Virus record (IMG/VR): IMGVR_UViG_3300005915_000035
Span: 1-45,717 of that record
DNA: 45,717 nucleotides
Direction: 5' to 3' (one strand)
Source of the DNA: a virus
Positions 1-7,345 of the stretch are shown here, in pieces (within the stretch, counting starts at the first letter, position 1; every line of letters starts with the position of its first letter). The notes beneath the pieces were generated by a model. That model made no database searches, was not told the origin of the DNA, and worked only from the letters and a program-made list of their open reading frames with translations. The position numbers and the translations under genes are program-made.

Positions 1-2
1 AA

Positions 3-155
3 CTAGACAAGGCTATTGACTTGTTACATGGTTGTGCTGATATGATAGATGTTAAAGAGTGTATATCGAGGTTCGAAGATATAGATTTATACTCAATAGC
101 AAACGAAGCTAGGGACATAGAGAACGAAATTTCCAAGCTTTACAATAGGATATAG
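3..155 (+). CDS. Partial unknown protein, 5' end missing
   Basis: This frame is open from the first bases to a TAG stop and reads as a hydrophilic, helix-forming C-terminus with many D, E and I residues and three cysteine or histidine positions near its start. No family is recognised. The true start probably lies before the window. If the molecule is circular the frame meets a TAA just across the junction, and a TTG at 21 preceded by AAGG could then start a 44-residue protein. Early-gene context: the last promoter of the window (45655) would point at it. Confidence 0.5.
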   Translation, partial: LDKAIDLLHGCADMIDVKECISRFEDIDLYSIANEARDIENEISKLYNRI

Positions 156-210
156 TCGCAGAAACGCAACACTATTTATTAAGAAAGCAAAGGTAGGTGT
201 GGCGACAAAG

Positions 211-239
211 ATGTCCCACTGAGACATTAATGTCCCACT
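211..239 (+). promoter_or_regulatory. Operator-like direct repeat with central palindrome
   Basis: ATGTCCCACT occurs at 211-220 and again at 230-239. Between and partly inside them, 223-234 is a perfect 12-base palindrome, GACATTAATGTC. Repeats plus a palindrome in the gene-free stretch before the replication genes look like a binding site for a dimeric regulator or an initiator protein. No cognate regulator gene was recognised, so the function is inferred only from symmetry and position. Confidence 0.5.
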
Positions 240-290
240 TTTACCACTAATTTTATTTATAAAGTGCGATTATAGGCTAAAACAAAAATA

Positions 291-409
291 ATGAGTTTGG
301 CACGATTATCGCTTAAGGGTATACGACCACCATGCTAGAATATTTATCAAATAGAACCATACTTATGAGTCCGTTAATTCGGGGTGTAGCATGCACTAGG
401 TCAACTCAT
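291..409 (+). ncRNA. Folded RNA element before the initiator gene
   Basis: This gene-free stretch has nested complementary segments: 291-297 with 403-409 (ATGAGTT/AACTCAT), 325-328 with 399-402 (GACC/GGTC), 331-337 with 387-393 (CATGCTA/TAGCATG), and small hairpins at 341-353 and 371-382. It ends about 30 bases before the ATG of the initiator-like gene. It could be a 5' leader that regulates that gene, an independent RNA or part of a replication origin. It lacks a tRNA T-loop and the hammerhead core, and I cannot assign it to a known class. Confidence 0.4.
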
Positions 410-438
410 AGGTGTGGTTTTCTGTTTATAGGCATTAT

Positions 439-1164
439 ATGAAATACGGATGGATAAGTTTACACAGAAAGTTACAAAAGAATTGGGTTTGGGAAGATAA
501 GCCGTTCTCAAAAGGTCAAGCATGGATTGATATTTTGCTAGATTGTAACCATTCAGAGAACAAAGTCTTAATTAAAAATCAGTTGTTAAATGTTAAAAGA
601 GGTGAGAGCGTAAACTCTCTAAAAACTTGGGCTCAAAAGTGGGGATGGAATGTTGGTAGGGTTAGAAGGTTTTTGAGTTTGTTACAAAAAGATTCTATGG
701 TTGTAGTGAAAAACGACACGGTAACGACACGGTTAATAGTATGTAATTATATAACTTACCAAGAATTCCAACACGATAACGAATCGCAAGTGAATCGCAA
801 ACGGATCGCAAGTGAATCGCAAGTGAATACAAACAATAAAGATAATAAAGAAAACAATGATAATAAAAAGAAAATAGAGCCTAAAATGACTAAAGATATG
901 TTCGAACTATTTTGGACTAAATACCCAAACAAGAAAGACAAGAAGAAAGCACACGATAAATTCCTTAAACTAAATCCAGAATTATTCGACACAATTATGA
1001 TTAACCTAGATTACCAGATACAAAGTATTGGGTGGAAAAATGAAAACGGTAAATATGTTCCAATACCTACCAAATGGATAAATGGTGAAAGGTGGAATGA
1101 CGTGATAGAGGAAAAGAAAGGTAACGATGTTGATTTTACACCTAAACGAACAGTACATTACTAA
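439..1164 (+). CDS. Phage replication initiator-like winged-helix protein
   Basis: A protein of 241 residues. The first ~110 residues resemble the N-terminal DNA-binding domain of phage replisome organisers: a GWISLHRKL start, then a region with WAQKWGWN and VRRFLSLLQK that fits a winged helix. A polar linker rich in N, K and D follows at roughly 120-150. The C-terminal part (FWTKYPNKKDKK, then PTKWINGERW) is the module seen in many phage initiators that recruit or load helicase. The helicase gene follows two genes later, which supports this role. ATG 439 is preferred because it follows an AGG-containing stretch and opens at the conserved block; an in-frame GTG at 412 is possible. The exact initiator subfamily is uncertain. 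Confidence 0.7.
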   Translation: MKYGWISLHRKLQKNWVWEDKPFSKGQAWIDILLDCNHSENKVLIKNQLLNVKRGESVNSLKTWAQKWGWNVGRVRRFLSLLQKDSMVVVKNDTVTTRLIVCNYITYQEFQHDNESQVNRKRIASESQVNTNNKDNKENNDNKKKIEPKMTKDMFELFWTKYPNKKDKKKAHDKFLKLNPELFDTIMINLDYQIQSIGWKNENGKYVPIPTKWINGERWNDVIEEKKGNDVDFTPKRTVHY

Positions 1165-1186
1165 CTAAAACTAATGTGGTACATAT

Positions 1187-1564
1187 ATGAAAGAATTAAA
1201 AGAAGAATTTGAAGAAAAATTTACAGTAACCAGAAATTACAAATCGGTTAAGATTAAAACAACAGATTTCAAGAAAATTGTAGAATCCAAAGATGTTTGG
1301 GAGTGGATAGACGAGAAGCTAAAAGAGACTGAGAAATTCTACCGAGAAGTTGATATTGGTCGTGCTGCTGAAATGTTTGAGAACTTACGAGGCACTTATG
1401 ATAAAGCTATTTATGATGCTGAAAAAGTATGTGGTGAAATTGAAGATAGACACCCATACAAGCAAGTGGGTAATGTGGATTCTTATTCCCAATATAATGA
1501 AGGGTGGTCAGACGCTTGCGATATAATAGCATCCGAAATTGAACAACTAAAGGATCAAAAGTGA
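1187..1564 (+). CDS. Unknown 125-residue protein
   Basis: A charged, mostly helical protein with no family I recognise. The first 60 residues are rich in K and E with a WEWIDEKLKE segment; the end (YNEGWSDACDIIASEIEQL) looks like a small phage pattern seen in proteins that pair with replication genes. It lies between the initiator-like gene and the helicase, and its stop overlaps the helicase GTG by 4 bases, so the two are probably co-translated. A helicase-loader or accessory role is possible from position only. Confidence 0.7.
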   Translation: MKELKEEFEEKFTVTRNYKSVKIKTTDFKKIVESKDVWEWIDEKLKETEKFYREVDIGRAAEMFENLRGTYDKAIYDAEKVCGEIEDRHPYKQVGNVDSYSQYNEGWSDACDIIASEIEQLKDQK

Positions 1565-2817
1565 AAGAACTAGACATACTACACAACATATTAGCAGATA
1601 ACGCCTTGCTCTCAGAAATGGCTTACTTAGAACCTAAACACTTTATTAAGTTTGGTGAAGAGTTCGGCATCATACAAGAAATTTACCACGAGACTAACCA
1701 TGTGGATAAAATATCTCTGGATATGCACGATATAATATTACCTAAACTAGACAATTTTGTTGCAATACCTAAGCGAGCTATAAAACTAGGCAGAATGTTA
1801 TTTGATAGTTTCCACCGAGATTTAGCTATTGGCAGACTGAAGGGGATTGAGGGTAGAAGTTACGAGGATGTACGTTCACAAGTCAAAGAGATACTAGAGG
1901 AATCTGACCTAGCGTTTGATAAGCATCAAGACGAAGTGACCGCAGAGAGCCTCTTAGAGCCATTTATAGCCAAGGTGATAGATGCTAGAGAGAATGATAA
2001 GCCTTTAGGAATGCAATTAAACTCATTAACTAAGATGAATGATACCATAGGTGGTATATTACCAACTGACCTTATCGGAATTTATGGCAAGGAAAAATCA
2101 TCAAAGTCAACTTTAGCTATGGAAATGATGCTAGATTTATGTGTAGACCAAGACCATAACGGAGTTATTTTCTCTTATGAGATGGACAATGACCTAGTTT
2201 TGATGAAAGCTTTGTCAATGAGAACTGGAATAAACATCAATCATTTGCGTAATCCAGACAAAAGATACTTACCAGATCCACAATTTTATGAATATACTTC
2301 AGAATTTTCTAGGAAATTAAAGAATACTTCCCTATATTTAGTTGACGAATTACTAGACGAGTATGAAATTGAATCTAAGGTTAAAAAGTTGACTGAGAAA
2401 GGTGTCCAAATAGTATTGATTGATTATCTAATGTTGATAGATGCTAGAAAGAGATTCAAAACGACTAGAGAAGAGTTAAACTATTTATCTAAGTTCTTCA
2501 AAAGAATGGCTAAAAGGTTGAAAGTTGCGGTAATTTTGATTAGTCAAGCTAACGATACTGGAGAAAGAGAAGCTGAAGCTAAGGGACTTTCAAGAGATTC
2601 TAACTATTATTTTTATGTAGCCAAACTAGAAATTGGTGATGCTGTAATGGATAAAGGAGCTACGGTTCATGTTTGTGCAGCAGATGACGAATATGTCATA
2701 AAAAACCGTGGAATCAGACACGGTAAAACTGGCAGCTACTTCTTAACAACGTTCAATAATAACAAATATGAAGAGAAATATGAAGATCACAGTTTTATAG
2801 AAAACACGGAGATATGA
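1561..2817 (+). CDS. DnaB-type replicative DNA helicase
   Basis: A 418-residue protein with the two-domain plan of DnaB helicases, which unwind the fork on the 5'-3' strand as hexamers. Residues 1-60 fit the DnaB N-terminal domain. The RecA-like domain has a Walker A segment at 176-183 (GKEKSSKS), an FSYEM strand at 204-208, a Walker B strand ending IDY at about 283-289, and an ILISQAN motif near 325-331. The Walker A is unusual: serine 181 stands where the second glycine of GxxxxGK[ST] is expected. The start is a GTG overlapping the previous stop by 4 bases. No primase domain or primase gene was seen, so a host primase is probably used. The helicase call is firm; activity with the altered P-loop is inferred. 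Confidence 0.85.
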   Translation: MKELDILHNILADNALLSEMAYLEPKHFIKFGEEFGIIQEIYHETNHVDKISLDMHDIILPKLDNFVAIPKRAIKLGRMLFDSFHRDLAIGRLKGIEGRSYEDVRSQVKEILEESDLAFDKHQDEVTAESLLEPFIAKVIDARENDKPLGMQLNSLTKMNDTIGGILPTDLIGIYGKEKSSKSTLAMEMMLDLCVDQDHNGVIFSYEMDNDLVLMKALSMRTGININHLRNPDKRYLPDPQFYEYTSEFSRKLKNTSLYLVDELLDEYEIESKVKKLTEKGVQIVLIDYLMLIDARKRFKTTREELNYLSKFFKRMAKRLKVAVILISQANDTGEREAEAKGLSRDSNYYFYVAKLEIGDAVMDKGATVHVCAADDEYVIKNRGIRHGKTGSYFLTTFNNNKYEEKYEDHSFIENTEI

Positions 2818-2818
2818 G

Positions 2819-3001
2819 ATGAAAGACGTACCAACACAATACAAGCCATTAACCGACAGAGTTATTCTTGCCATTTCTGACGAAGTAGAAAAAATAATAC
2901 CAATTATTGATGAACTTGGTGACAGCCTAGAGTTTGAGCTAGGTGAACACACGGTCACGATAAAAAGGAACGTCCGAGTTGTCGGAGGCTATAATGGTTG
3001 A
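2819..3001 (+). CDS. Unknown 60-residue protein
   Basis: A small acidic protein, starting one base after the helicase stop. It contains IIDELGDSLEFELGEHTV, which looks like one helix followed by two strands. No family is recognised. It overlaps the next gene slightly. Confidence 0.6.
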   Translation: MKDVPTQYKPLTDRVILAISDEVEKIIPIIDELGDSLEFELGEHTVTIKRNVRVVGGYNG

Positions 3002-3197
3002 CCCATTTGATAAAGAATTATTTGATCTTTACGAATCCCTTAGAGAGTTGAACGAGCAACATAGGAGAAAGTCCAAGAAAATATCTAAGTCAATTAGCAT
3101 AATGCAAGATGGATGCGAGCACCCTAGAAAATACCACCAGATACAAACTGGTGATGGGTCAATGGTTTGCACTAGATGTAAAAAATGGATTAGGTAG
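2994..3197 (+). CDS. Small zinc-ribbon-like protein
   Basis: Starting at ATG 2994, which follows GGAG at a spacing of 6 to 7 bases, it encodes 67 residues. The upstream in-frame TTG at 2979 is less likely. The N-terminal half is a charged helix with many K, R and E. The C-terminal half has a Cys and His (CEH) and then a CTRC knuckle, which could bind one zinc ion. Small nucleic-acid-binding proteins of phage early regions often look like this, but the function is unknown. Confidence 0.6.
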   Translation: MVDPFDKELFDLYESLRELNEQHRRKSKKISKSISIMQDGCEHPRKYHQIQTGDGSMVCTRCKKWIR

Positions 3198-3203
3198 GGC
3201 AAT

Positions 3204-3404
3204 ATGAGACACACAATATTGGAGAAAATCCAACGATATAGAAGTTGTGCTGATGAAGATGAAACACACCTATACCATTTTTATCTAGGCATGAGAAACG
3301 TACAAAAAAATGGTTATAGTGCTGAATTTGTTAAAAAGTTAGAAGTCGAGACAGAATCTAAATCAGTTCAATCATACTTAAAAGGATATTTAGAAGGATC
3401 TTAA
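3204..3404 (+). CDS. Unknown 66-residue protein
   Basis: A helical, charged protein with a serine-rich C-terminus. It has no recognised domain. It lies 6 bases after the previous gene, in the same direction and the same tight early cluster. Confidence 0.6.
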   Translation: MRHTILEKIQRYRSCADEDETHLYHFYLGMRNVQKNGYSAEFVKKLEVETESKSVQSYLKGYLEGS

Positions 3405-3418
3405 ATAAAGGAGATGAG

Positions 3419-3601
3419 ATGGAAGAAAACGAGAAAATACCACAAGAGATTTTAGACAATTGGGCAGACTGCCCAGTGACAGGTTGCCCTAATAAATGTT
3501 GTTTGCGTTTGAATAGTAAATATTGTTTTCCGCATACAATGAGCGGTAAGAGTTTAGAGGAAGTTATTGCCGAAAAGAAATGCTTGATTTTAACTAAATA
3601 A
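3419..3601 (+). CDS. Cysteine-rich 60-residue protein
   Basis: It has a good ribosome binding site (AAGGAG before the ATG). The centre holds a dense set of cysteines, CPVTGCPNKCC, followed by YCFPH, enough ligands for one or two zinc ions. No family is recognised; a small zinc-binding regulatory or DNA-contacting protein is the most natural guess. Confidence 0.6.
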   Translation: MEENEKIPQEILDNWADCPVTGCPNKCCLRLNSKYCFPHTMSGKSLEEVIAEKKCLILTK

Positions 3602-3635
3602 AATGGTATATTGAGATACAAGAATAGGAGATAAG

Positions 3636-4013
3636 ATGAGTGAGCCGTTATTACAAATTCCGTCTATGATTACAAAAATAACCACGATGAACAATAACTC
3701 TATAAGACTACAAGTTGACACGCAAGAGGAAGTGACAGACATTGCCACAGCTATGGTTTTCGGGTATAGAAACAAAGTTGGGGTGTTCGCATTCGCTAAG
3801 TCCGAGATTGATAAGTCTGAATTAGTTATCCCGAAATATAGACCATTAGAGGCTGAACAAAAAACGCCCTCACAACGGCTTAGGTCTGTGCTATACCGAT
3901 TATGGGAACAAGACGGTAAGAAGGATTTATTCGGTGTTGGGTGTGACTCTGACACTCATTATAAACAAATGATGGACAAGTTAACCAATTTTTATAAAGA
4001 GAAGTTAGACTAA
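3636..4013 (+). CDS. Conserved-looking phage protein of unknown function
   Basis: A 125-residue soluble protein with an AGGAG-type ribosome binding site. The N-terminal half looks beta-rich (IRLQVDTQEEV, then FGYRNKVGVFAFA); the second half is helical, with SQRLRSVLYRLWEQ and a C-terminal YKQMMDKLTNFYKEKL. The SQRLRxVLYxLWEQ pattern is familiar from phage early proteins that lie close to recombination genes, but no function is known to me. It is the last gene before a gene-free stretch of about 310 bases. Confidence 0.65.
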   Translation: MSEPLLQIPSMITKITTMNNNSIRLQVDTQEEVTDIATAMVFGYRNKVGVFAFAKSEIDKSELVIPKYRPLEAEQKTPSQRLRSVLYRLWEQDGKKDLFGVGCDSDTHYKQMMDKLTNFYKEKLD

Positions 4014-4073
4014 ATAGTAAAAGATTTAGGTAGTACATCTAAAGAGATTGAGCAAGAAATAATAAACTTTTTT

Positions 4074-4295
4074 TGAGAGAGGGAGAATATGTTGGCGACC
4101 TAGGAATAGGTGGTATGTTTAGGGCTTTACGATTAAAACCCATTGACTAGCAAAGTTGATCAATTGTTACTCATAAAGGAACAAGCCAACGGAAGTGAAG
4201 CTAAAACTAGATTAAGCATAATTATAACGGTAGGCATACTGATGTAGGATAAACCGCTTCGGTGCTTGACACAGGTTACGATTCAAACTCTCTCA
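4074..4295 (+). ncRNA. Candidate structured RNA of about 220 nt
   Basis: The 311 bases between flanking genes (4014-4324) hold no credible ORF but many helices. TGAGAGAG at 4074-4081 pairs with CTCTCTCA at 4288-4295 and would close the whole element. Inside, GTTGGC near 4091-4096 pairs with GCCAAC near 4185-4190 and encloses two hairpins: ACCTA-GGAA-TAGGT, with a GNRA tetraloop, and GGG..TTTA-CGAT-TAAA..CCC. A second domain has TTAAGC near 4212 paired with GCTTGA near 4264, and ACCG-CTT-CGGT inside. The closing stem with GGTT-A-CGATTC just before its 3' strand is loosely tRNA-like, but no tmRNA, RNase P or group I intron core was found. The class is unknown. Confidence 0.5.
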
Positions 4296-4324
4296 GTTAT
4301 AAATAAATTTTATGTGAGGTTAAA

Positions 4325-4687
4325 ATGAATAAGCCAAAAGAATTGTATGGTAAAGTTGAGAAATTTGAAGATTGGGCTAAGAAAAATTTTAAGTTTAATA
4401 ATCTTATGGAGTTGGGTGAGTATGAATTATTAAATACTGCTTATACGTTGGTTAATTTCTACACCCAGAAGTTTACACCAGATATGATTGAGGAATATTT
4501 TGAGAAGTTAGGCTTTAATTGGTCTTCTTATTTTACAGATATGCGTCAATCCGAGTTCAGACTATCAAAAGAAGATTCTAATTGGGACGTAGAGGAAAGA
4601 CAAGCACTCTTTGTCCCACCACCACAAACTTTGTCAGACTTTATATCAGCTTGTATCAACAGTGAAATTAAACTTACTTGGAGATAA
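4325..4687 (+). CDS. Unknown 120-residue protein
   Basis: A soluble, aromatic-rich protein starting right after the structured RNA, with GAGG before its ATG. It has WAKKNFKFNNLMELGEYEL in the N-terminal part and a proline run (FVPPPQ) late. No family is recognised. It is followed one base later by the next gene. Confidence 0.6.
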   Translation: MNKPKELYGKVEKFEDWAKKNFKFNNLMELGEYELLNTAYTLVNFYTQKFTPDMIEEYFEKLGFNWSSYFTDMRQSEFRLSKEDSNWDVEERQALFVPPPQTLSDFISACINSEIKLTWR

Positions 4688-4688
4688 A

Positions 4689-4934
4689 ATGCCACAATAC
4701 GAATCATTACCAGAAATGACAGATAAAGATTATAATAAAGGGCTAGAAAAGTTAGCAAAAAAACTAGACAGAGCCATAAATGAACTAGAAAGATTAAAAT
4801 GTAGGGTGAAGAGAGAGCCTAGAGAGTTCTCAGTAGTGATGGATGACCCAGCCCATATGCCTTATATCATTGAGCGTTATTTAGAGTGGAGATACTCAGA
4901 CTTTGAAGTTATTAGAGCCCGTGAAGTGTTATGA
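4689..4934 (+). CDS. Unknown 81-residue helical protein
   Basis: The start chosen is ATG 4689, one base after the previous stop and preceded by GGAGAT. A longer frame opening earlier inside the upstream gene is not supported. Most of the protein is a likely amphipathic or coiled-coil helix (KGLEKLAKKLDRAINELERL), ending with a short basic tail. It overlaps ninG by 4 bases, so the two may act together. Function unknown. Confidence 0.6.
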   Translation: MPQYESLPEMTDKDYNKGLEKLAKKLDRAINELERLKCRVKREPREFSVVMDDPAHMPYIIERYLEWRYSDFEVIRAREVL

Positions 4935-5350
4935 AAAAAGAAACATGGCTTAAAAAACCAACTAAAGAACTATTAGCTAAACTAGAGAAGTCATTCAACT
5001 ATTACATTAGGCTCAGAGATTCAGAAAACAGAATGGCTAAATGTATTTCATGCGGTAAGCCTATTGAGTTAGGGACAAAAAACTATCAAGCTGGACACTA
5101 TGTCCCAGTTGCTATGTCTAGTTGGTGGAGATTTGAAGAAGACAACGTTAATGCTCAGTGTGGAGAACCTTGCAACGGACGTAAAAAAGGCAATTTACAC
5201 GAGTATAGGAAAGGTATGGAAGCTAAATATGGCGAATTCCGTGAACGTGAAATATGGGAAGATAGACACCATCAAGTTATTACGTGGGACAAAGAAAAGT
5301 TAGTTGACATGATATTCTATTACAATTCAGAATCAGATAAATTAAAATAG
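4931..5350 (+). CDS. ninG: NinG/Rap-like recombination nuclease
   Basis: A 139-residue protein with the features of the lambda NinG family (Rap), a structure-specific nuclease that cuts recombination intermediates such as Holliday junctions and D-loops. The pattern is clear: YIRLRD near 25-30, a CxxC knuckle at C38 and C41, QAGHYVP around 53-59 with H56, FEEDNVNAQC around 68-77 with C77, C81, then KKGNLHEYRKGME at about 85-97. It shares the genome with ERF and YqaJ-type recombination proteins. The stop is followed at once by a promoter, so this gene probably ends the first early transcription unit. Confidence 0.88.
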   Translation: MKKETWLKKPTKELLAKLEKSFNYYIRLRDSENRMAKCISCGKPIELGTKNYQAGHYVPVAMSSWWRFEEDNVNAQCGEPCNGRKKGNLHEYRKGMEAKYGEFREREIWEDRHHQVITWDKEKLVDMIFYYNSESDKLK

Positions 5351-5353
5351 TCC

Positions 5354-5384
5354 TTGACATTGAGCTGAATAAATTATAAATTTA
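5354..5384 (+). promoter_or_regulatory. Promoter, TTGACA-N17-TAAATTTA
   Basis: TTGACA at 5354-5359 and TAAATTTA at 5377-5384 are separated by exactly 17 bases. The downstream box matches the Bacteroidota -7 consensus TAnnTTTG at all but the last fixed base. It stands in the 56-base gap before the methyltransferase gene. Confidence 0.75.
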
Positions 5385-5406
5385 GAGTAACAAAACAAGG
5401 CACATA

Positions 5407-6273
5407 ATGGAGCAAACCACAAAAGATTCTGACTTATTCGGAAATGAAATAATAAAAAACCCACTATTGAGAGACAAATTTATAGAACCCCCGTTTAGTG
5501 TCTTAGACACCAAGTCTGGTAGTTGGCAGAATAGGAAGAGAGAGTGGGGTAAGTTAGGAATTAAGAGTGAGGTAGGTAGAGATTCAAAAGTCATAAATAT
5601 GGATACTACGGCAAAGAAAAACAATACCGCAGAGTATGTGTCAATTTTCGACCCATCATTGTGCGAGGTTTTGTATCATTGGTTCGTTCCTAATGGTGGT
5701 GGAATATTAGACCCGTTTGCTGGTGGTTCGGTCAGGGGCATAGTGGCGAATTATTTGGGCTTCGATTATACGGGAATAGATATAAGACAAGAGCAAATTG
5801 ATAGTAATAGGGACCAAGCGTCGGGAATTTTAGACGCCAACAATCAGCCCAACTGGTATGTGGGTGATTCTAATTTAATCCTAGATGACATTAACAAACA
5901 ATATGACTTTATCTTTAGCTGCCCACCCTACGCATATTTAGAAAAGTATAGTGACTTAGACGGTGATATATCGAATATGCCTTATGATAAATTCTTGGGG
6001 TCATATAAAAGCATAATTAAAAAAAGCTGTTCTTTGCTTAAGGTTGGTGGTTTTGCTTGTTTTGTTGTCGGGGAGGTCAGAAACAAAGATGGCAACTATA
6101 TTGGCTTCGTGCCAGACACAATTAAATCATTTGAGGAAGCCAACGTGAGATATTATAATGAGGCTGTCCTATTAAATGCAATAGCTAGTGCAAGTATGAG
6201 GGCTAATGGCAATATGAAAAGCAAAAAATTAGTCAAGACACACCAGAACATCTTAATATTTAAGAAATACTAA
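5407..6273 (+). CDS. Phage DNA methyltransferase (N4/N6-type)
   Basis: A 288-residue S-adenosylmethionine-dependent enzyme that would methylate adenine N6 or cytosine N4 in DNA. The cofactor-binding motif LDPFAGGSVRG is at about 101-111, the following strand YTGIDIRQEQ at 121-130, and the catalytic SCPPY (the D/N/SPPY motif) at 171-175. The later VVGEVRNKDGNY region and the HQNILIF ending are typical of phage members of this family. Motif order is cofactor first, catalytic second, unlike the second methyltransferase at 14401. It has its own promoter just upstream. Protection from host restriction is the usual role; the target site cannot be read. Confidence 0.85.
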   Translation: MEQTTKDSDLFGNEIIKNPLLRDKFIEPPFSVLDTKSGSWQNRKREWGKLGIKSEVGRDSKVINMDTTAKKNNTAEYVSIFDPSLCEVLYHWFVPNGGGILDPFAGGSVRGIVANYLGFDYTGIDIRQEQIDSNRDQASGILDANNQPNWYVGDSNLILDDINKQYDFIFSCPPYAYLEKYSDLDGDISNMPYDKFLGSYKSIIKKSCSLLKVGGFACFVVGEVRNKDGNYIGFVPDTIKSFEEANVRYYNEAVLLNAIASASMRANGNMKSKKLVKTHQNILIFKKY

Positions 6274-6287
6274 AATAGAGGATTATA

Positions 6288-6683
6288 TTGAGTAAATTAT
6301 GGCATTGTTCTAAATGTAAAGATGATAAGGAATATAACAAATTCTATTGGGATTCCTTTAGAGAAGAACCAATGAGATATTGTATAGAATGCCAGAAAGT
6401 AGAGTCTAAGAAGAACGCTGAGAAGAACAAAGAGAAAAACAAGGTTTATCAGTTACAATATAGGAAGTTGGCTAAGATTAAAAAAGACGAGAGAAGCCCA
6501 GAGTCCATAGAAAAGGGCAGAAAAAAACAACAACGGGCATGGGCTAAGAAAAAAGATAGGAGAAAAGCTTACCGATTGGCAAACAAAGAGAGGGACAAAG
6601 CTTATTGGAGGGGTAGGTATCTGCTCCTAGCCAAAGAGATCAAAAAGAAGAAAGAATTAGATAAAAGAGGAATTATATTATAA
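6288..6683 (+). CDS. Basic protein with N-terminal zinc-ribbon motif
   Basis: It starts at TTG 6288 behind AGAGGA. Residues 7-10 and 32-35 form two CxxC pairs (CSKC and CIEC) around a KEYNKFYW segment. This is the pattern seen at the N-terminus of phage endonuclease VII-type and HNH proteins. No nuclease motif follows; instead there are about 90 very basic residues with many K and R, probably a nucleic-acid-binding helix. It is therefore either a stand-alone DNA-binding protein or a shortened nuclease relative. Confidence 0.65.
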   Translation: MSKLWHCSKCKDDKEYNKFYWDSFREEPMRYCIECQKVESKKNAEKNKEKNKVYQLQYRKLAKIKKDERSPESIEKGRKKQQRAWAKKKDRRKAYRLANKERDKAYWRGRYLLLAKEIKKKKELDKRGIIL

Positions 6684-6688
6684 TTAAC

Positions 6689-6719
6689 TTGACATTGATA
6701 GTCCAAATCCATATCTTTA
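6689..6719 (+). promoter_or_regulatory. Promoter, TTGACA-N17-TATCTTTA
   Basis: TTGACA at 6689-6694 is followed after exactly 17 bases by TATCTTTA at 6712-6719, close to TAnnTTTG. It lies between the basic zinc-ribbon gene and the small genes leading into the terminase region, and is the last site of this type before the long structural operon. Confidence 0.72.
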
Positions 6720-6735
6720 ATAGTGAAGGCAACTT

Positions 6736-6996
6736 ATGAAAGCTAAACCAAAAACACCAAATAATTTCGAAGATTTCGCATACTCAAACGGGTGTAACCC
6801 AGAAGATTTTGATGGTTTATCAATAATCCGTGTGATGCCGAAGGATTATAAAAGTAGAATGAAGTATTCGGAGATTTACAACTCTTTTGACGAATGGTAT
6901 GATGATTTATATGACGACCAGATCGAGTATGAAACTAGGCGTGCTTATATCCAGTTTAAAAAAGATTACCAAGAAGAAATAAGGGCTCAAAAATGA
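6736..6996 (+). CDS. Unknown acidic 86-residue protein
   Basis: Rich in D, E and Y, with a stretch FDEWYDDLYDDQIEYE in the second half. No family is recognised. It follows the promoter at 6689 by 16 bases and overlaps the next small membrane protein gene by 4 bases. Confidence 0.6.
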   Translation: MKAKPKTPNNFEDFAYSNGCNPEDFDGLSIIRVMPKDYKSRMKYSEIYNSFDEWYDDLYDDQIEYETRRAYIQFKKDYQEEIRAQK

Positions 6997-7142
6997 TAAC
7001 AGATATTGCTTTATTACTTTTGCTAGGTGTAGGTGTTTATACTATGTACCTAGTGGATAAAATAAAGAAAGCTCTTGACTTATTTCTACAATTAGTCGTA
7101 TCAGCAGCCGAAAAGGAAGAACTAAAAGTTAATGGAGAATGA
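6993..7142 (+). CDS. Small single-pass membrane protein (49 aa)
   Basis: An ATGA overlap with the previous stop gives the start. The protein opens with a hydrophobic stretch of about 18 residues (IALLLLLGVGVYTMYLV) and continues with a charged amphipathic helix. This is the layout of an N-terminally anchored inner-membrane peptide. No function can be assigned. Confidence 0.55.
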   Translation: MITDIALLLLLGVGVYTMYLVDKIKKALDLFLQLVVSAAEKEELKVNGE

Positions 7143-7293
7143 CAGACTTAAAGAAACTGCCACTTTAATACAAGATGTCTTTGATGCAGAGGATATTAAC
7201 GTTATGGAGGGAGTTTTTCTTTTACAATATATGTTACACAATATCCTAGATAATGTGAAGCAAGAAGATGAAGACAATTATGACGATGAATAA
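7132..7293 (+). CDS. Unknown acidic 53-residue protein
   Basis: It starts inside the end of the membrane peptide gene and overlaps it by 11 bases. The protein is soluble, helical and ends in a strongly acidic tail (KQEDEDNYDDE). It is a credible gene because it keeps the tight overlapping layout and fills the space before the terminase genes. Confidence 0.5.
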   Translation: MENDRLKETATLIQDVFDAEDINVMEGVFLLQYMLHNILDNVKQEDEDNYDDE

Positions 7294-7345
7294 TATAATA
7301 TTAAGTTAATAGGGTATCGTTAAATAAACGGGATTTTATACTGAT

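Noticed and set aside
257-270. Shared 13-mer ATAAAGTGCGATT at 258 and 8948 as att or pac site
   Set aside because: A single repeat of this length is expected by chance in a 45 kb AT-rich sequence, and no integrase was found.
291-409. Hammerhead ribozyme
   Set aside because: TATGAGTCCG and GGTC looked suggestive, but CUGAUGA and GAAA core motifs are absent.
4266-4294. Another TTGACA promoter
   Set aside because: TTGACA occurs at 4266, but no -10 box lies at 17 bases and the bases belong to helices of the structured RNA.
4074-4295. tmRNA or tRNA with intron
   Set aside because: The closing helix and GGTT-A-CGATTC near the 3' end look tRNA-like, but the T-stem has a mismatch, there is no D-arm or anticodon arm, and no tag reading frame or group I core was found.
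5100-5303. Second frame inside ninG
   Set aside because: It overlaps the highly conserved NinG motifs in another frame and has no independent ribosome binding site.
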